A stretch of DNA of 64,000 bases from Streptomyces sp. NBC_01214 (lineage in GTDB: Bacteria; Actinomycetota; Actinomycetes; Streptomycetales; Streptomycetaceae): NCBI RefSeq assembly GCF_026340975.1, contig NZ_JAPEOS010000002.1:2477001-2541000 (forward strand), in the 5' to 3' direction. Made by a program: the position numbers and the translations under genes. This document shows, piece by piece, positions 33,408-40,722 of the stretch. The notes below the pieces were generated by a model. It was not told the DNA's origin. It saw only the letters and a list, made by a program, of their open reading frames with translations, and ran no database searches. How positions within the stretch are numbered: position 1 is the first letter of the stretch; every line of letters begins with the position of its first letter.

Positions 33408-34394
33408 ATGCCACAGGAGACTTCCAGCCGCACGACACCAGCCAAGGCATTCATCGTGCTCGGGCTATGTCTGGCTCTGCTGGGAGGCGTCGGGGCATGG
33501 CTGCTGCTCGGCAGGGGAGCCGCTGAACCGTGCAATGGCCTGGCCGGGGACGAACGTGTGCAGAAGTCAGTGGGCGCGGCCGTTAGCCCGGGCACGAGCT
33601 GCGCAGCTCTTGCCGAGGCCATAGTGAACGCATCGGCCGGGAACGCGCCTGGCCGTCACACCCAGGCTCAGGCCCAGGCGCTGAAGGACGTCCTCGTCGT
33701 CCTCGGTTCCGAAGATCCAGCGAAACTCACCCTGGATCCCGCCCTGCGTGTCCCTCTCGCCACCGCTCTGGCCGACTACGCACCCGATCTGCACGAGATG
33801 CTCGGCGGTATCGGCATCACCGACTTCCTGGCCAAGGCCGCACCCCAGGCCCCGCCGTGGCAGTCCGACGGCACCCACCACCTCACCGTCCTTCCCGACA
33901 CCCTCAGGGGCATCGTCCGCGCTGTCGCGCAGGACCCCGAGGCCTACGCATTGCTGCGCATGACGGAGACCCGGACCACGGCGCAGCGGCTCGCGGCGGT
34001 CCCCGCCGACGCTGCGAACTACAGCCTCAGCGTTCCACCGACGGAGAGCGCACGAGCACTCGGCATCCTCGATGGAATCGCCGACGCGGTCACCCACGGC
34101 AAGGACAAGAGGCAGGTACGGGTGTGGCGCACGGCTGTCGTGGACACCCTGCTGGACGGACAGGCCTCCCCCAAGAGCGCTCAGGACCCCCGGGCCGCCC
34201 ATCTCACGGCGGCATGGCTTCAGAATCTGAAAAATGCCTCCCAGGAGGAGCGCTTCGACCGGCTGCGTACACAAGGTGTCGACATGGCTCGTGAGTGGGC
34301 CCAGGAACGGAAGATGGATGAACAGACCCAGCAGGGACTGCTCGCCAAAGTCGAACGCAGCGCACTCAGCGCGTACCGAGAAGTCGAGCTCTGA
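33408..34394 (+). CDS. Membrane-anchored conserved hypothetical protein
   Basis: A protein of 328 residues with one N-terminal hydrophobic segment (AFIVLGLCLALLGGVGAWLL) and a helical extracytoplasmic domain. Two cysteines soon after the anchor (AEPCNGL; GTSCAALAEA) could form a disulfide. The ATG has a weak AGGAAGGCAGCC site upstream. I do not recognise the domain. The next sequence downstream is an unrelated transporter remnant. Confidence 0.7.
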   Translation: MPQETSSRTTPAKAFIVLGLCLALLGGVGAWLLLGRGAAEPCNGLAGDERVQKSVGAAVSPGTSCAALAEAIVNASAGNAPGRHTQAQAQALKDVLVVLGSEDPAKLTLDPALRVPLATALADYAPDLHEMLGGIGITDFLAKAAPQAPPWQSDGTHHLTVLPDTLRGIVRAVAQDPEAYALLRMTETRTTAQRLAAVPADAANYSLSVPPTESARALGILDGIADAVTHGKDKRQVRVWRTAVVDTLLDGQASPKSAQDPRAAHLTAAWLQNLKNASQEERFDRLRTQGVDMAREWAQERKMDEQTQQGLLAKVERSALSAYREVEL

Positions 34395-34397
34395 CCG

Positions 34398-34667
34398 CTG
34401 GGCACCACCCATTACGGCGGCCTCTCCGGACTCCTGCGCGTACCCGTCCACATCGCAGCAGCCCTGGCTTCCTGGGCAAGTATGGCTCTCGCGGCCTCAC
34501 TCGGCGGGTACCCCTACCTCTTCGCTGCCCTCGCTGCGCTCTCCGTCGTGGCCGCGTGTCTCGCCCTGGTAGCAGCAGGAGAAGGACGTGTCCGGCCGCT
34601 GTCCAGGTCCGCTCCGAGCGGTAAACCAAGGTCACGTTTGCGCACGCCACACCCTGGACGATCCTGA
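34398..34667 (+). pseudogene. C-terminal remnant of an MFS transporter
   Basis: Reads LGTTHYGGLSGLLRVPVHIA, then ASLGGYPYLFAALAALSVVA ending in a helix, the pattern of the last two helices of a major facilitator exporter. There is no upstream part: it begins 3 nt after the preceding gene's stop. It is therefore a truncated leftover of a recombination event. Confidence 0.65.
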
Positions 34668-34676
34668 GTGGACCTC

Positions 34677-35147
34677 TCAGCAGGAGCCTTCGGTTGCCTT
34701 GGCCGTGAGGTGGTGGTCCTGGCGGATGAACGGGAAGCGGCTGTTCGGATCGACTCGGGCCATGGTGACGCGTATGCAGTACTTCGTGTTGGTGTCCTCG
34801 GTCGAGATCGTGTAGTCGTGGCCATCGTCCTCGACAAGGGCCTGGGAGACGTCAAGGCCCAGGCCGGGCCCCGTACCGCTGTCCTCCACAGCGTCCCTGA
34901 TCAGGGTTCCCAAGTGCATGTCGGGGCTTACGTACTGCGTGCTCCCGTTCAGGTCCTCGGCACCTTGGTGAACGGCCGTGCGTAGTTCGCCCTCGCTCCA
35001 CCGGGAGCTGTTCCGGAGCCCGATCATCGCGCAGATGGCGACGATCGGCGCGATGACGATGAGCGCGAGACCGACCGGGTTGCGGTGGTTGTACACATAC
35101 CGGTTCGTCCCCCATGCACTCCGCGCGAAGACGGGGTCCTCGCTCAA
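34677..35147 (-). CDS. Single-anchor membrane protein, family member 1 of 3
   Basis: A protein of 156 residues. The N terminus, FARSAWGTNRYVYNHRNPVG, is cytoplasmic, then one membrane helix (LALIVIAPIVAICAMIG) and an external domain starting SRWSEGELRTAVHQGAEDLN and containing YTISTEDTNTKYCIRVTM. It shares all of these with the gene at 35182 and the first third with the gene at 35840. No known family recognised; it could be a sensor or a secreted-domain anchor. Confidence 0.75.
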   Translation of the reverse strand: MSEDPVFARSAWGTNRYVYNHRNPVGLALIVIAPIVAICAMIGLRNSSRWSEGELRTAVHQGAEDLNGSTQYVSPDMHLGTLIRDAVEDSGTGPGLGLDVSQALVEDDGHDYTISTEDTNTKYCIRVTMARVDPNSRFPFIRQDHHLTAKATEGSC

Positions 35148-35181
35148 CGGCCCTCCTCCAGGTCGTCGGCGGTGCTCAACG

Positions 35182-35646
35182 TCATGGGCGTCGGCATGGG
35201 CCCTCTGTGGCGGTCGCGATCACATGATGGCGTTCGAGGGCGGCAGGGAAGGGTTTGTCGGGGTCGACCGGGGTCAGGAGCAGGCGCATGCAGAACTTCG
35301 TATCGGTGTCCTGCGTGGAGATCGTGTAACCGGCGGGGCCGTCCCCGTACACGCTCACTCCATGGCCGGGTCCCGTGCGGCTCTCCTCGATGGCGTTGCG
35401 GATCAGGTAGTCCTGGGGTGCTTCGGGGCTCGCGTACTGGGGTTTGGCGTTCAGGGCGTCAGCGGCTCGGTGGACGGCCGTACGAAGCTCGCCCTCGCTC
35501 CAGTGCCAGCCGCTGTACAGCGAGTACAGAACACTGCTCGCGACGATCGGCGTGAGGACGATGAGGGCGCGGCCCAAACGGCTGCGCGGATTGTACACGT
35601 ACTGTTTGGTGCGCTCGTGCCGTACGAACACGGGCTCGGTCTTCAA
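35182..35646 (-). CDS. Single-anchor membrane protein, family member 2 of 3
   Basis: A 154-residue paralogue of 34677-35147, with the same layout: KQYVYNPRSRLG, one helix, WHWSEGELRTAVHRAADALN and YTISTQDTDTKFCMRLLLTP. The TTG start at 35646 (KTEPVFVRHER) has GGGAGGAG upstream. It is 34 nt before member 1, so they are co-transcribed. Confidence 0.75.
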   Translation of the reverse strand: MKTEPVFVRHERTKQYVYNPRSRLGRALIVLTPIVASSVLYSLYSGWHWSEGELRTAVHRAADALNAKPQYASPEAPQDYLIRNAIEESRTGPGHGVSVYGDGPAGYTISTQDTDTKFCMRLLLTPVDPDKPFPAALERHHVIATATEGPCRRP

Positions 35647-35839
35647 TGCTCCTCCCTGATGTCGTGCGAGGTGCTGGTCTCCATGGGGCCGCCCTCTCAG
35701 GGAGGATGTTCGGCTTGGCCCTTCTCGCAGAGGCTCGCCGCCTCTGGTGCACGTACACGGCGGAAGCCGGCCCTCTCGAGCGGGGCGCCACCGCAGCTGA
35801 TCGGCTCCCTGGCGCGGTTCTTCACGGTTGCTTTGCGCG

Positions 35840-36092
35840 TTATGTGGGCCAGGGCGTCGGAGCGCTGGAAGGCGGCGGCCAGGAGTGGGTGTATAGCGGT
35901 GGGCTCCACGGCGTGTTGGCGGTCTCCCGTTTGAAGGGGCCGGCCCGGTTGACAATGAGGATCACCATCGTGGCGGTGAAGACCAGGGTGATCACGATGA
36001 GCGCCAGCCCGATGGGATTATTGGGGTTGTAGTAGTAGCGGTTCGTCCCCCACTTGCTTCGCCTGAAGACGGGTTCGTCGTCGTAACGCATT
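35840..36092 (-). CDS. Single-anchor membrane protein, member 3, truncated
   Basis: An 83-residue protein. The first 50 residues match the family (FRRSKWGTNRYYYNPNNPIG, then a helix), but the external domain is replaced by an unrelated Pro/Ser-rich tail (SPPLYTHSWPPPSSAPTPWP), suggesting a deletion. It is the first gene downstream of element D and probably the first of the three-gene cluster. Confidence 0.6.
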
Positions 36093-36270
36093 TGCTGGAT
36101 CCCTTGTCGACTGGTTGAGCGATCTGGAGGGGGTTCGGCACGGATATCTCTGCTGTCGCAGGCGACCCCTGTCCTGGCGAGCACACTTGGGGTGTGGATC
36201 TGAGACCGCCACCCGTGTGCCGCGCCATCACCTGTGCGAAATCCGCCACCAGCCCAGATCCTCCCCGCTT

Positions 36271-36382
36271 CCGCCATCCGGCATCCGGGCGGTGTTGCTC
36301 TCCTCTCGTGATCTGATCCTGCCCGTTCCGTGTGCGGCGGCGCATTGCCGGTGACCGGCAGCTTTTACGTCATCCTGATGCC
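36271..36382 (-). promoter_or_regulatory. Repeated palindromic promoter element D
   Basis: On the minus strand: GGCATCA from 36382, palindrome TGCCGGTCACCGGCA at 36360-36346 and GGATCA from 36319, with the same 22-nt and about 40-nt spacings as the other copies. Downstream, CACCGCCCGGATGCC (36294-36280) repeats the leader motif of copies A and B. It points at the three-gene membrane cluster and lies divergent from the intact pucR-type gene. Confidence 0.65.
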
Positions 36383-36464
36383 GATGGCGGCGCCCCGCTC
36401 AGCGCGTGTCACCCTGGTCCCTGCGTCAAAGGCGCGTCAACAGGCGTGAGATCGGGGGAGCGAC

Positions 36465-37526
36465 ATGGCCGAGGCGGCAGCGCCAACAGAGCACGTGGTG
36501 GGGTGCGCTGAGATTCTGCTCGACGCCTGCGCCACGGGGCGTCGGCTCACCCGCGACGAGTTGGAGTCACGGAGGGCTCAGGGTGCCCGGGCGGCGGACG
36601 CGGGACTGGCGCTGCGTGGCCTGATTCGGGACCATCTGGCGGCAGCGCGGGAGGTGCATCCGCGGTTGCCGTCCGGGTCGGTGGGTCCGCTGCTGGCCGC
36701 CGTCGAACAGGCGGTGGATGCTTTCGCCGAGGGGTACGAGAGGGCGCAGCACCAGGCGGTGCGGCAGGAGGAGGCCGCGCGCCGGGAGTTCGTCGACGAC
36801 CTGCTGTACGGTCGCAGTGACCTGGGCCGGCTGGCGGAGCGGGCCGAGCGGTTCGGGCTGCGGCTTTCGCAGGCCCACGCGGTGGCGGTCGCCGAGGGGT
36901 CCGAGCCGTACGGCGACGGCTACCCCGTGGCCCGCGGGATCGAGGAGACCGTCCTGGCCCGGTTCGGCAACCGGCAGATCCTTCTGACCACGAAGGACGG
37001 CAGGCTGATTTGCGTGGCTCCCGGTGACCAGCCGGACGTCCTGGCCTATTTCGCCAAGCAGGCGTACGCGGCCACGGACGGCGGACGCGTCGCGATAAGC
37101 CGGTCACACTCCGGTGCGGGCGGCGTCGTGCACGCGTACGAGGAGGCGCTCAACGCTCTCGATCTCGCGGAGCGGATGGGTCTGGAGGGGCCAGTGCTGC
37201 ACTCGGCCGACCTGCTGGTCTATCCGGTCCTGACCCGGGACCGGCAGGCCATGGCCGAACTGGTGGAGAGTGTCCTCGGCCCGCTGCGGCAGGCCCGGGG
37301 CGGTGCCCAGCCGCTCTTGGACACGCTCACCGCGTACTTCGACAGCGGCTGCGTGGCGACCGAGGCGGCGCGGCGGCTTTCGCTGAGCGTGCGCGCGCTC
37401 ACCTACCGGTTGGAGCGCATCCACACCCTCACCGCAGCCGACCCGGCGGATCCGCACAACCGCTACACCCTGCAGACCGCGGTGATCGGCGCTCGCCTAC
37501 TGGGCTGGCCGGATACGGTGGCGTGA
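36465..37526 (+). CDS. PucR/CdaR-family transcriptional regulator
   Basis: A protein of 353 residues. It has an N-terminal helical part, a central domain (VARGIEETVLARFGNRQILL; RVAISRSHSGAGGVVHAYEE) and a C-terminal DNA-binding helix-turn-helix (TEAARRLSLSVRALTYRLER). This family activates catabolic or stress genes in response to small molecules. GGGGGAG precedes the ATG. It is divergent from element D and the three membrane genes, so those are plausible targets. A broken copy lies at 27557-28488. Confidence 0.88.
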   Translation: MAEAAAPTEHVVGCAEILLDACATGRRLTRDELESRRAQGARAADAGLALRGLIRDHLAAAREVHPRLPSGSVGPLLAAVEQAVDAFAEGYERAQHQAVRQEEAARREFVDDLLYGRSDLGRLAERAERFGLRLSQAHAVAVAEGSEPYGDGYPVARGIEETVLARFGNRQILLTTKDGRLICVAPGDQPDVLAYFAKQAYAATDGGRVAISRSHSGAGGVVHAYEEALNALDLAERMGLEGPVLHSADLLVYPVLTRDRQAMAELVESVLGPLRQARGGAQPLLDTLTAYFDSGCVATEAARRLSLSVRALTYRLERIHTLTAADPADPHNRYTLQTAVIGARLLGWPDTVA

Positions 37527-37731
37527 CAGCGGCCGTCGACCGAGCTGGCCATTCCCGGTCGTACGGAGGGCGAGGCACCCTGACAGCGCCGGTCGGTAGA
37601 TGACTTCGCCGACTGCGACCAGCGGGGGCGCTGCTCGCGGGCGCAGCCACCGCCGCACTGGTGGGTGAGGTGCTTCCTGGCAGCGTCGGGCCGTGCTGCA
37701 CGCGGGGCACGGCCGCACGGGCTGGTACCCG

Positions 37732-38322
37732 TCAGGATGGGCGCAAGGCACGGAACGCCTCGTCGGCCAGGGCGGGGAGGTCGAGGGCGCCATCGCTTTG
37801 GACCCAGGCGGCGAGGGCCGTTGTCACGGCGCCGAGGGCGGCCGCCGCCACGACCCGGGTGGAGAGGTCGCTCTCGGCGGGGTTGCGTGACCTGAGAGCC
37901 TCGGCGAACAGCCGCTGCGTGGCGTACTGGTTGTCCCAGGTACGGGCGCGCAGGGCCGGTGTCTCGAAGATGAGCCTGGTGCGGATGAGCAGGGCGTCCT
38001 TGCCAGTGGCGTACACCGTCTCCAGGCCCTGGCTGAGGGCGTTGCAGACGGCGGTGAGGCTGTCCTCGTGAGGCGGTCGCTCCTCGATGAGCCGGGCGAT
38101 CAGCGGGTCGTAGTCGTCGGACTCCACGACGGCTTCCTTGGTGGGGAAGTGCCGGAAGAACGTCATGTGGGAGACTCCGGCCGCGGCCGAGATCTCCTCG
38201 ACGGTGGTGTTCTGGTAGCCCTGGTCCAGGAACAGGCGCAGCGCCTGTTCCTGGATCGTCCGGCGGGTCTGCGCCTTCTTCCGTTCACGCAGTCCGGGAG
38301 CCGGCGTGGGGGACGTACTCAT
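37732..38322 (-). CDS. TetR-family repressor
   Basis: A protein of 196 residues with the usual helix-turn-helix at residues 15-65 (RRTIQEQALRLFLDQGYQNT; VEEISAAAGVSHMTFFRHFP). The rest is an all-helical ligand domain. It follows the FAD monooxygenase gene by 34 nt in the same direction. A strong palindrome at 39865-39894, in front of the monooxygenase, is its likely operator, so the pair should be induced by a substrate of the enzyme. Confidence 0.9.
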   Translation of the reverse strand: MSTSPTPAPGLRERKKAQTRRTIQEQALRLFLDQGYQNTTVEEISAAAGVSHMTFFRHFPTKEAVVESDDYDPLIARLIEERPPHEDSLTAVCNALSQGLETVYATGKDALLIRTRLIFETPALRARTWDNQYATQRLFAEALRSRNPAESDLSTRVVAAAALGAVTTALAAWVQSDGALDLPALADEAFRALRPS

Positions 38323-38356
38323 GGGCCTGCTGCCTCCGGGCGTTCTCGGTGCTCGC

Positions 38357-39850
38357 TCACTGCATTGTGCCGTTCCCGAGTATGCGTGCCAGTGCCCTGT
38401 CCAGGGCGGCCGGCGATGTTCCGTGCCAGGCCAGGTGGGCGTCCGGTCGTACCAGCAGGCTGTGCTGTCGGCTTCCCGGCAGGGTGAGCGCGGTCAGGCC
38501 GCCGACGCCGAGGTGCCGCAGGGCGACGGCTCCCTGGGCCGCGGGTGCCGCTCTGGGCGTGAGCAGGGCCCAGCCCGTGCGCAGTTCCTCGTACAGGCGG
38601 GTGGGTGTGCCGTCCTGGCGGGTGCAGGCGAGGTCGGGTACGCGGTCGCCCGGGCGCGGGGCGGAGCCGGGGCGCTGACGGCCGGTACCGAGCGGGCCTT
38701 TGCGGTAGGTCAGGGTCAGCTGGGAGGACTTCTCCCAGAGCCGGCGTTGGACTGCGGGCCGGTTGAGCAGGGGGACGAAGACGTGATCACGCAAGGCCCG
38801 CGCCCACGTGGTCTGTCCGAGGACCACGCCGGTCATGGCGGTCGTGGATGCGAGTACCTCGCGTGCGATGGGCTTGCGTTCGGCCTCGTATGTGTCGAGC
38901 AGGCCGTCGCCGGACCGCCCTGAGGCGACCAGGGCAAGCTTCCAGGCCAGGTTCTCCGCATCGCCGAGGCCGGTGTTCATGCCCTGGCCGCCGAAGGGGC
39001 TGTGGATGTGCGCGGCGTCGCCGGCGAGCAGGATCCTGCCCTGGCGGTATGACGAGGCGAGGCGCCGGTGAATCCGGAACGTGGAGGTCCAGAGGACCTC
39101 GCGCACGGCGGTGCCGGGAATGCCGGCCTCGTGCAGGAGCAGCTTCGTCAGCGTCTCCATCGGGTCCGCGGCGGATCCGGCCGCTGCGGGCGCCATCAGG
39201 CGCCACACGTTCTCCCCCGGAAGCGGAAACGCCCCCAGCATCGCGTCTCCGCGCAGCCAGACCGCGACCGTGTCCCTGGGGATCGGCAGACGTGCCGTGA
39301 CATCGGCCAGCAGGAAGCGTTCGACGACGGGCACGCCGGGGAAACCGATCCCGGCGGCCTTGCGTACGCGGCTGTGCGCGCCGTCGCACCCCACCAGCCA
39401 GTCGGCCCGCTCCTCAGCGTCGCCAAGGCGGAGGACGACCCGGTCCGAGCCTTGGCGCACCCCCAGCAGCTCGCGGCCCCATTCGACTTCGACACCGAGT
39501 TCGGCCAGGCGGTCCCGGAGCCGGGCCTCGACCTCGGCCTGGGACATGAGCAGGCCGGGCCTGGTCACCAGCTTCGTGGGCTGTCCCACGGGGAGTCTGG
39601 CCAGGGGCCTGCCGTCCACGTACGTGGTGACGTGGGCGATGCGCACCGACCGCTCGGGCAGGTCGCCAAGCGCCCCGAGACGGTCGAGCACCTCTGCCCC
39701 GCGAGGCTGAAGGCCCAGGGCCCGCGAGGTCGGAGCCGGTCCAGGCGCCTTGTCCAGCACCCGGACGCAGACTCCCGCCGCGCGTAGTCCGCAGGCCGTC
39801 GCCAGTCCGGTCGGCCCGGCACCGGCGATCACAACGGTCATCGTGGGCAT
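38357..39850 (-). CDS. FAD-dependent aromatic monooxygenase (p-hydroxybenzoate hydroxylase fold)
   Basis: A flavoprotein of 497 residues. Motifs: dinucleotide fold GAGPTGLATACGL at the N terminus, the DG motif in GCDGAHSRVRKAAGI and the FAD/GD motif LLAGDAAHIHSP with FGGQGMN. The C-terminal part is a thioredoxin-like tail as in rifampin and polyketide monooxygenases. It would hydroxylate an aromatic substrate with NAD(P)H and oxygen, giving detoxification or catabolism. The ATG at 39850 has GAGAGG upstream; a GTG 9 nt earlier is possible. Co-transcribed with tetR. Confidence 0.88.
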   Translation of the reverse strand: MPTMTVVIAGAGPTGLATACGLRAAGVCVRVLDKAPGPAPTSRALGLQPRGAEVLDRLGALGDLPERSVRIAHVTTYVDGRPLARLPVGQPTKLVTRPGLLMSQAEVEARLRDRLAELGVEVEWGRELLGVRQGSDRVVLRLGDAEERADWLVGCDGAHSRVRKAAGIGFPGVPVVERFLLADVTARLPIPRDTVAVWLRGDAMLGAFPLPGENVWRLMAPAAAGSAADPMETLTKLLLHEAGIPGTAVREVLWTSTFRIHRRLASSYRQGRILLAGDAAHIHSPFGGQGMNTGLGDAENLAWKLALVASGRSGDGLLDTYEAERKPIAREVLASTTAMTGVVLGQTTWARALRDHVFVPLLNRPAVQRRLWEKSSQLTLTYRKGPLGTGRQRPGSAPRPGDRVPDLACTRQDGTPTRLYEELRTGWALLTPRAAPAAQGAVALRHLGVGGLTALTLPGSRQHSLLVRPDAHLAWHGTSPAALDRALARILGNGTMQ

Positions 39851-39864
39851 GACAGCCACCTCTC

Positions 39865-39894
39865 GTTAGTCACTAACTTAAGTTAGACAGTAAC
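39865..39894. promoter_or_regulatory. Palindromic operator, probably for the TetR repressor
   Basis: A 30-bp imperfect palindrome centred on the perfect 12-mer TAACTTAAGTTA, flanked by GTTAGT and AGTAAC. It is unusually AT-rich for the region and lies directly upstream of the monooxygenase. Size and symmetry fit a TetR dimer site. Confidence 0.8.
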
Positions 39895-39927
39895 GTCAGC
39901 TCCTGTCGCCCGCACCACCCTGCGATC

Positions 39928-40035
39928 GGCGTCAAAGCGGCGTAAAGACTGCCGGTGATCGGCAATGTGCGGCGGGCTCCCGTCGGGGCAGGATGGGCCG
40001 GGGCCGGACGGGCCCACGCACCTGATGCCGGGTGC
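39928..40035 (+). promoter_or_regulatory. Repeated palindromic promoter element C
   Basis: GGCGTCA at 39928, palindrome TGCCGGTGATCGGCA at 39950-39964 and GGATGG at 39991 follow the A/B/D spacing. A short hairpin GCACC/GGTGC lies at 40018-40035, just before the GTG start at 40054. It points at the OB-fold/flotillin/AAA+ operon. Confidence 0.65.
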
Positions 40036-40053
40036 CTGAAGGGAGGGGGAGGC

Positions 40054-40659
40054 GTGGACGAGTTCATCAGGGCCGTTCTGGGCTTCCCCACCGTGCCGTT
40101 CACGGCCGCCCTGGTCGTTGTCTTCGGGTTCTGGCTGCTCGTGCTGTGCGGGGCCGCGGATCACGACGGTGTCGGTGCCGATTCCGGCAGCAGTGCTCTC
40201 GGCATCGGCGGTGTGCCCGTCACGGTGTCGGCCTCGCTGCTGATCGGCCTGGCCTGGTTCACGAGCCTCACCGGCTCCGTGCTCCTTGCCCGTACAGGGT
40301 GGCCCGGCGCGCTGGTCCATTTCCTCGGCGTCGCACTGCTGTTCGCTTCGGTCTTCGTGTCCTGGCGCGTGACCCGACACGTCGTACGGCCCCTGGCCAA
40401 GCTCTTTCCCGACGAACCCGGTCCGTCCCGGCTGGACTTCGTCGGTCTGACCTGCGTTATTCGCACGGGGCGGGTGGACGCGGTCTTCGGCCAGGCCGAG
40501 GTCGCGGCAGGGGACGGCGCCACTTCGATCGTCCAGGTACGCCAGCACGGCAGCGACCCGCTCACGCTCGGCAGCACCGCGCTGCTTTACGCGTACGACG
40601 ACGCAGGCGAGTTCTTCTGGGTCGCGCCCTTCGATGCGGCGCTCGACCCGCGCGGCTGA
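40054..40659 (+). CDS. NfeD/YqiJ-like membrane protein with OB-fold domain
   Basis: A protein of 201 residues with three hydrophobic segments (FTAALVVVFGFWLLVLCG; LLIGLAWFTSLTGSVLL; FLGVALLFASVFVSW) and a C-terminal beta-rich domain of about 85 residues (FVGLTCVIRTGRVDAVFGQA...STALLYAYDDAG), resembling the OB-fold of NfeD-type flotillin partners. GTG start with GGGAGGGGGAGG upstream. It is first in an operon with flotillin and a giant ATPase, controlled by element C. It probably docks flotillin in membrane microdomains. Confidence 0.8.
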   Translation: MDEFIRAVLGFPTVPFTAALVVVFGFWLLVLCGAADHDGVGADSGSSALGIGGVPVTVSASLLIGLAWFTSLTGSVLLARTGWPGALVHFLGVALLFASVFVSWRVTRHVVRPLAKLFPDEPGPSRLDFVGLTCVIRTGRVDAVFGQAEVAAGDGATSIVQVRQHGSDPLTLGSTALLYAYDDAGEFFWVAPFDAALDPRG

Positions 40660-40722
40660 TCCGCCGCTCTTTCTCAGCCTTCCCGGGCTTCTCAGCTTCG
40701 ACTTCTCACGTGGGGACTCCTC

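Noticed and set aside
35697..35909. A 70-codon minus-strand frame (MEPTAIHPLLAAAFQRSDAL) between the membrane paralogues
   Set aside because: The first 30 residues look faintly protein-like, but it overlaps member 3 and has no clear start signal; too weak to list.
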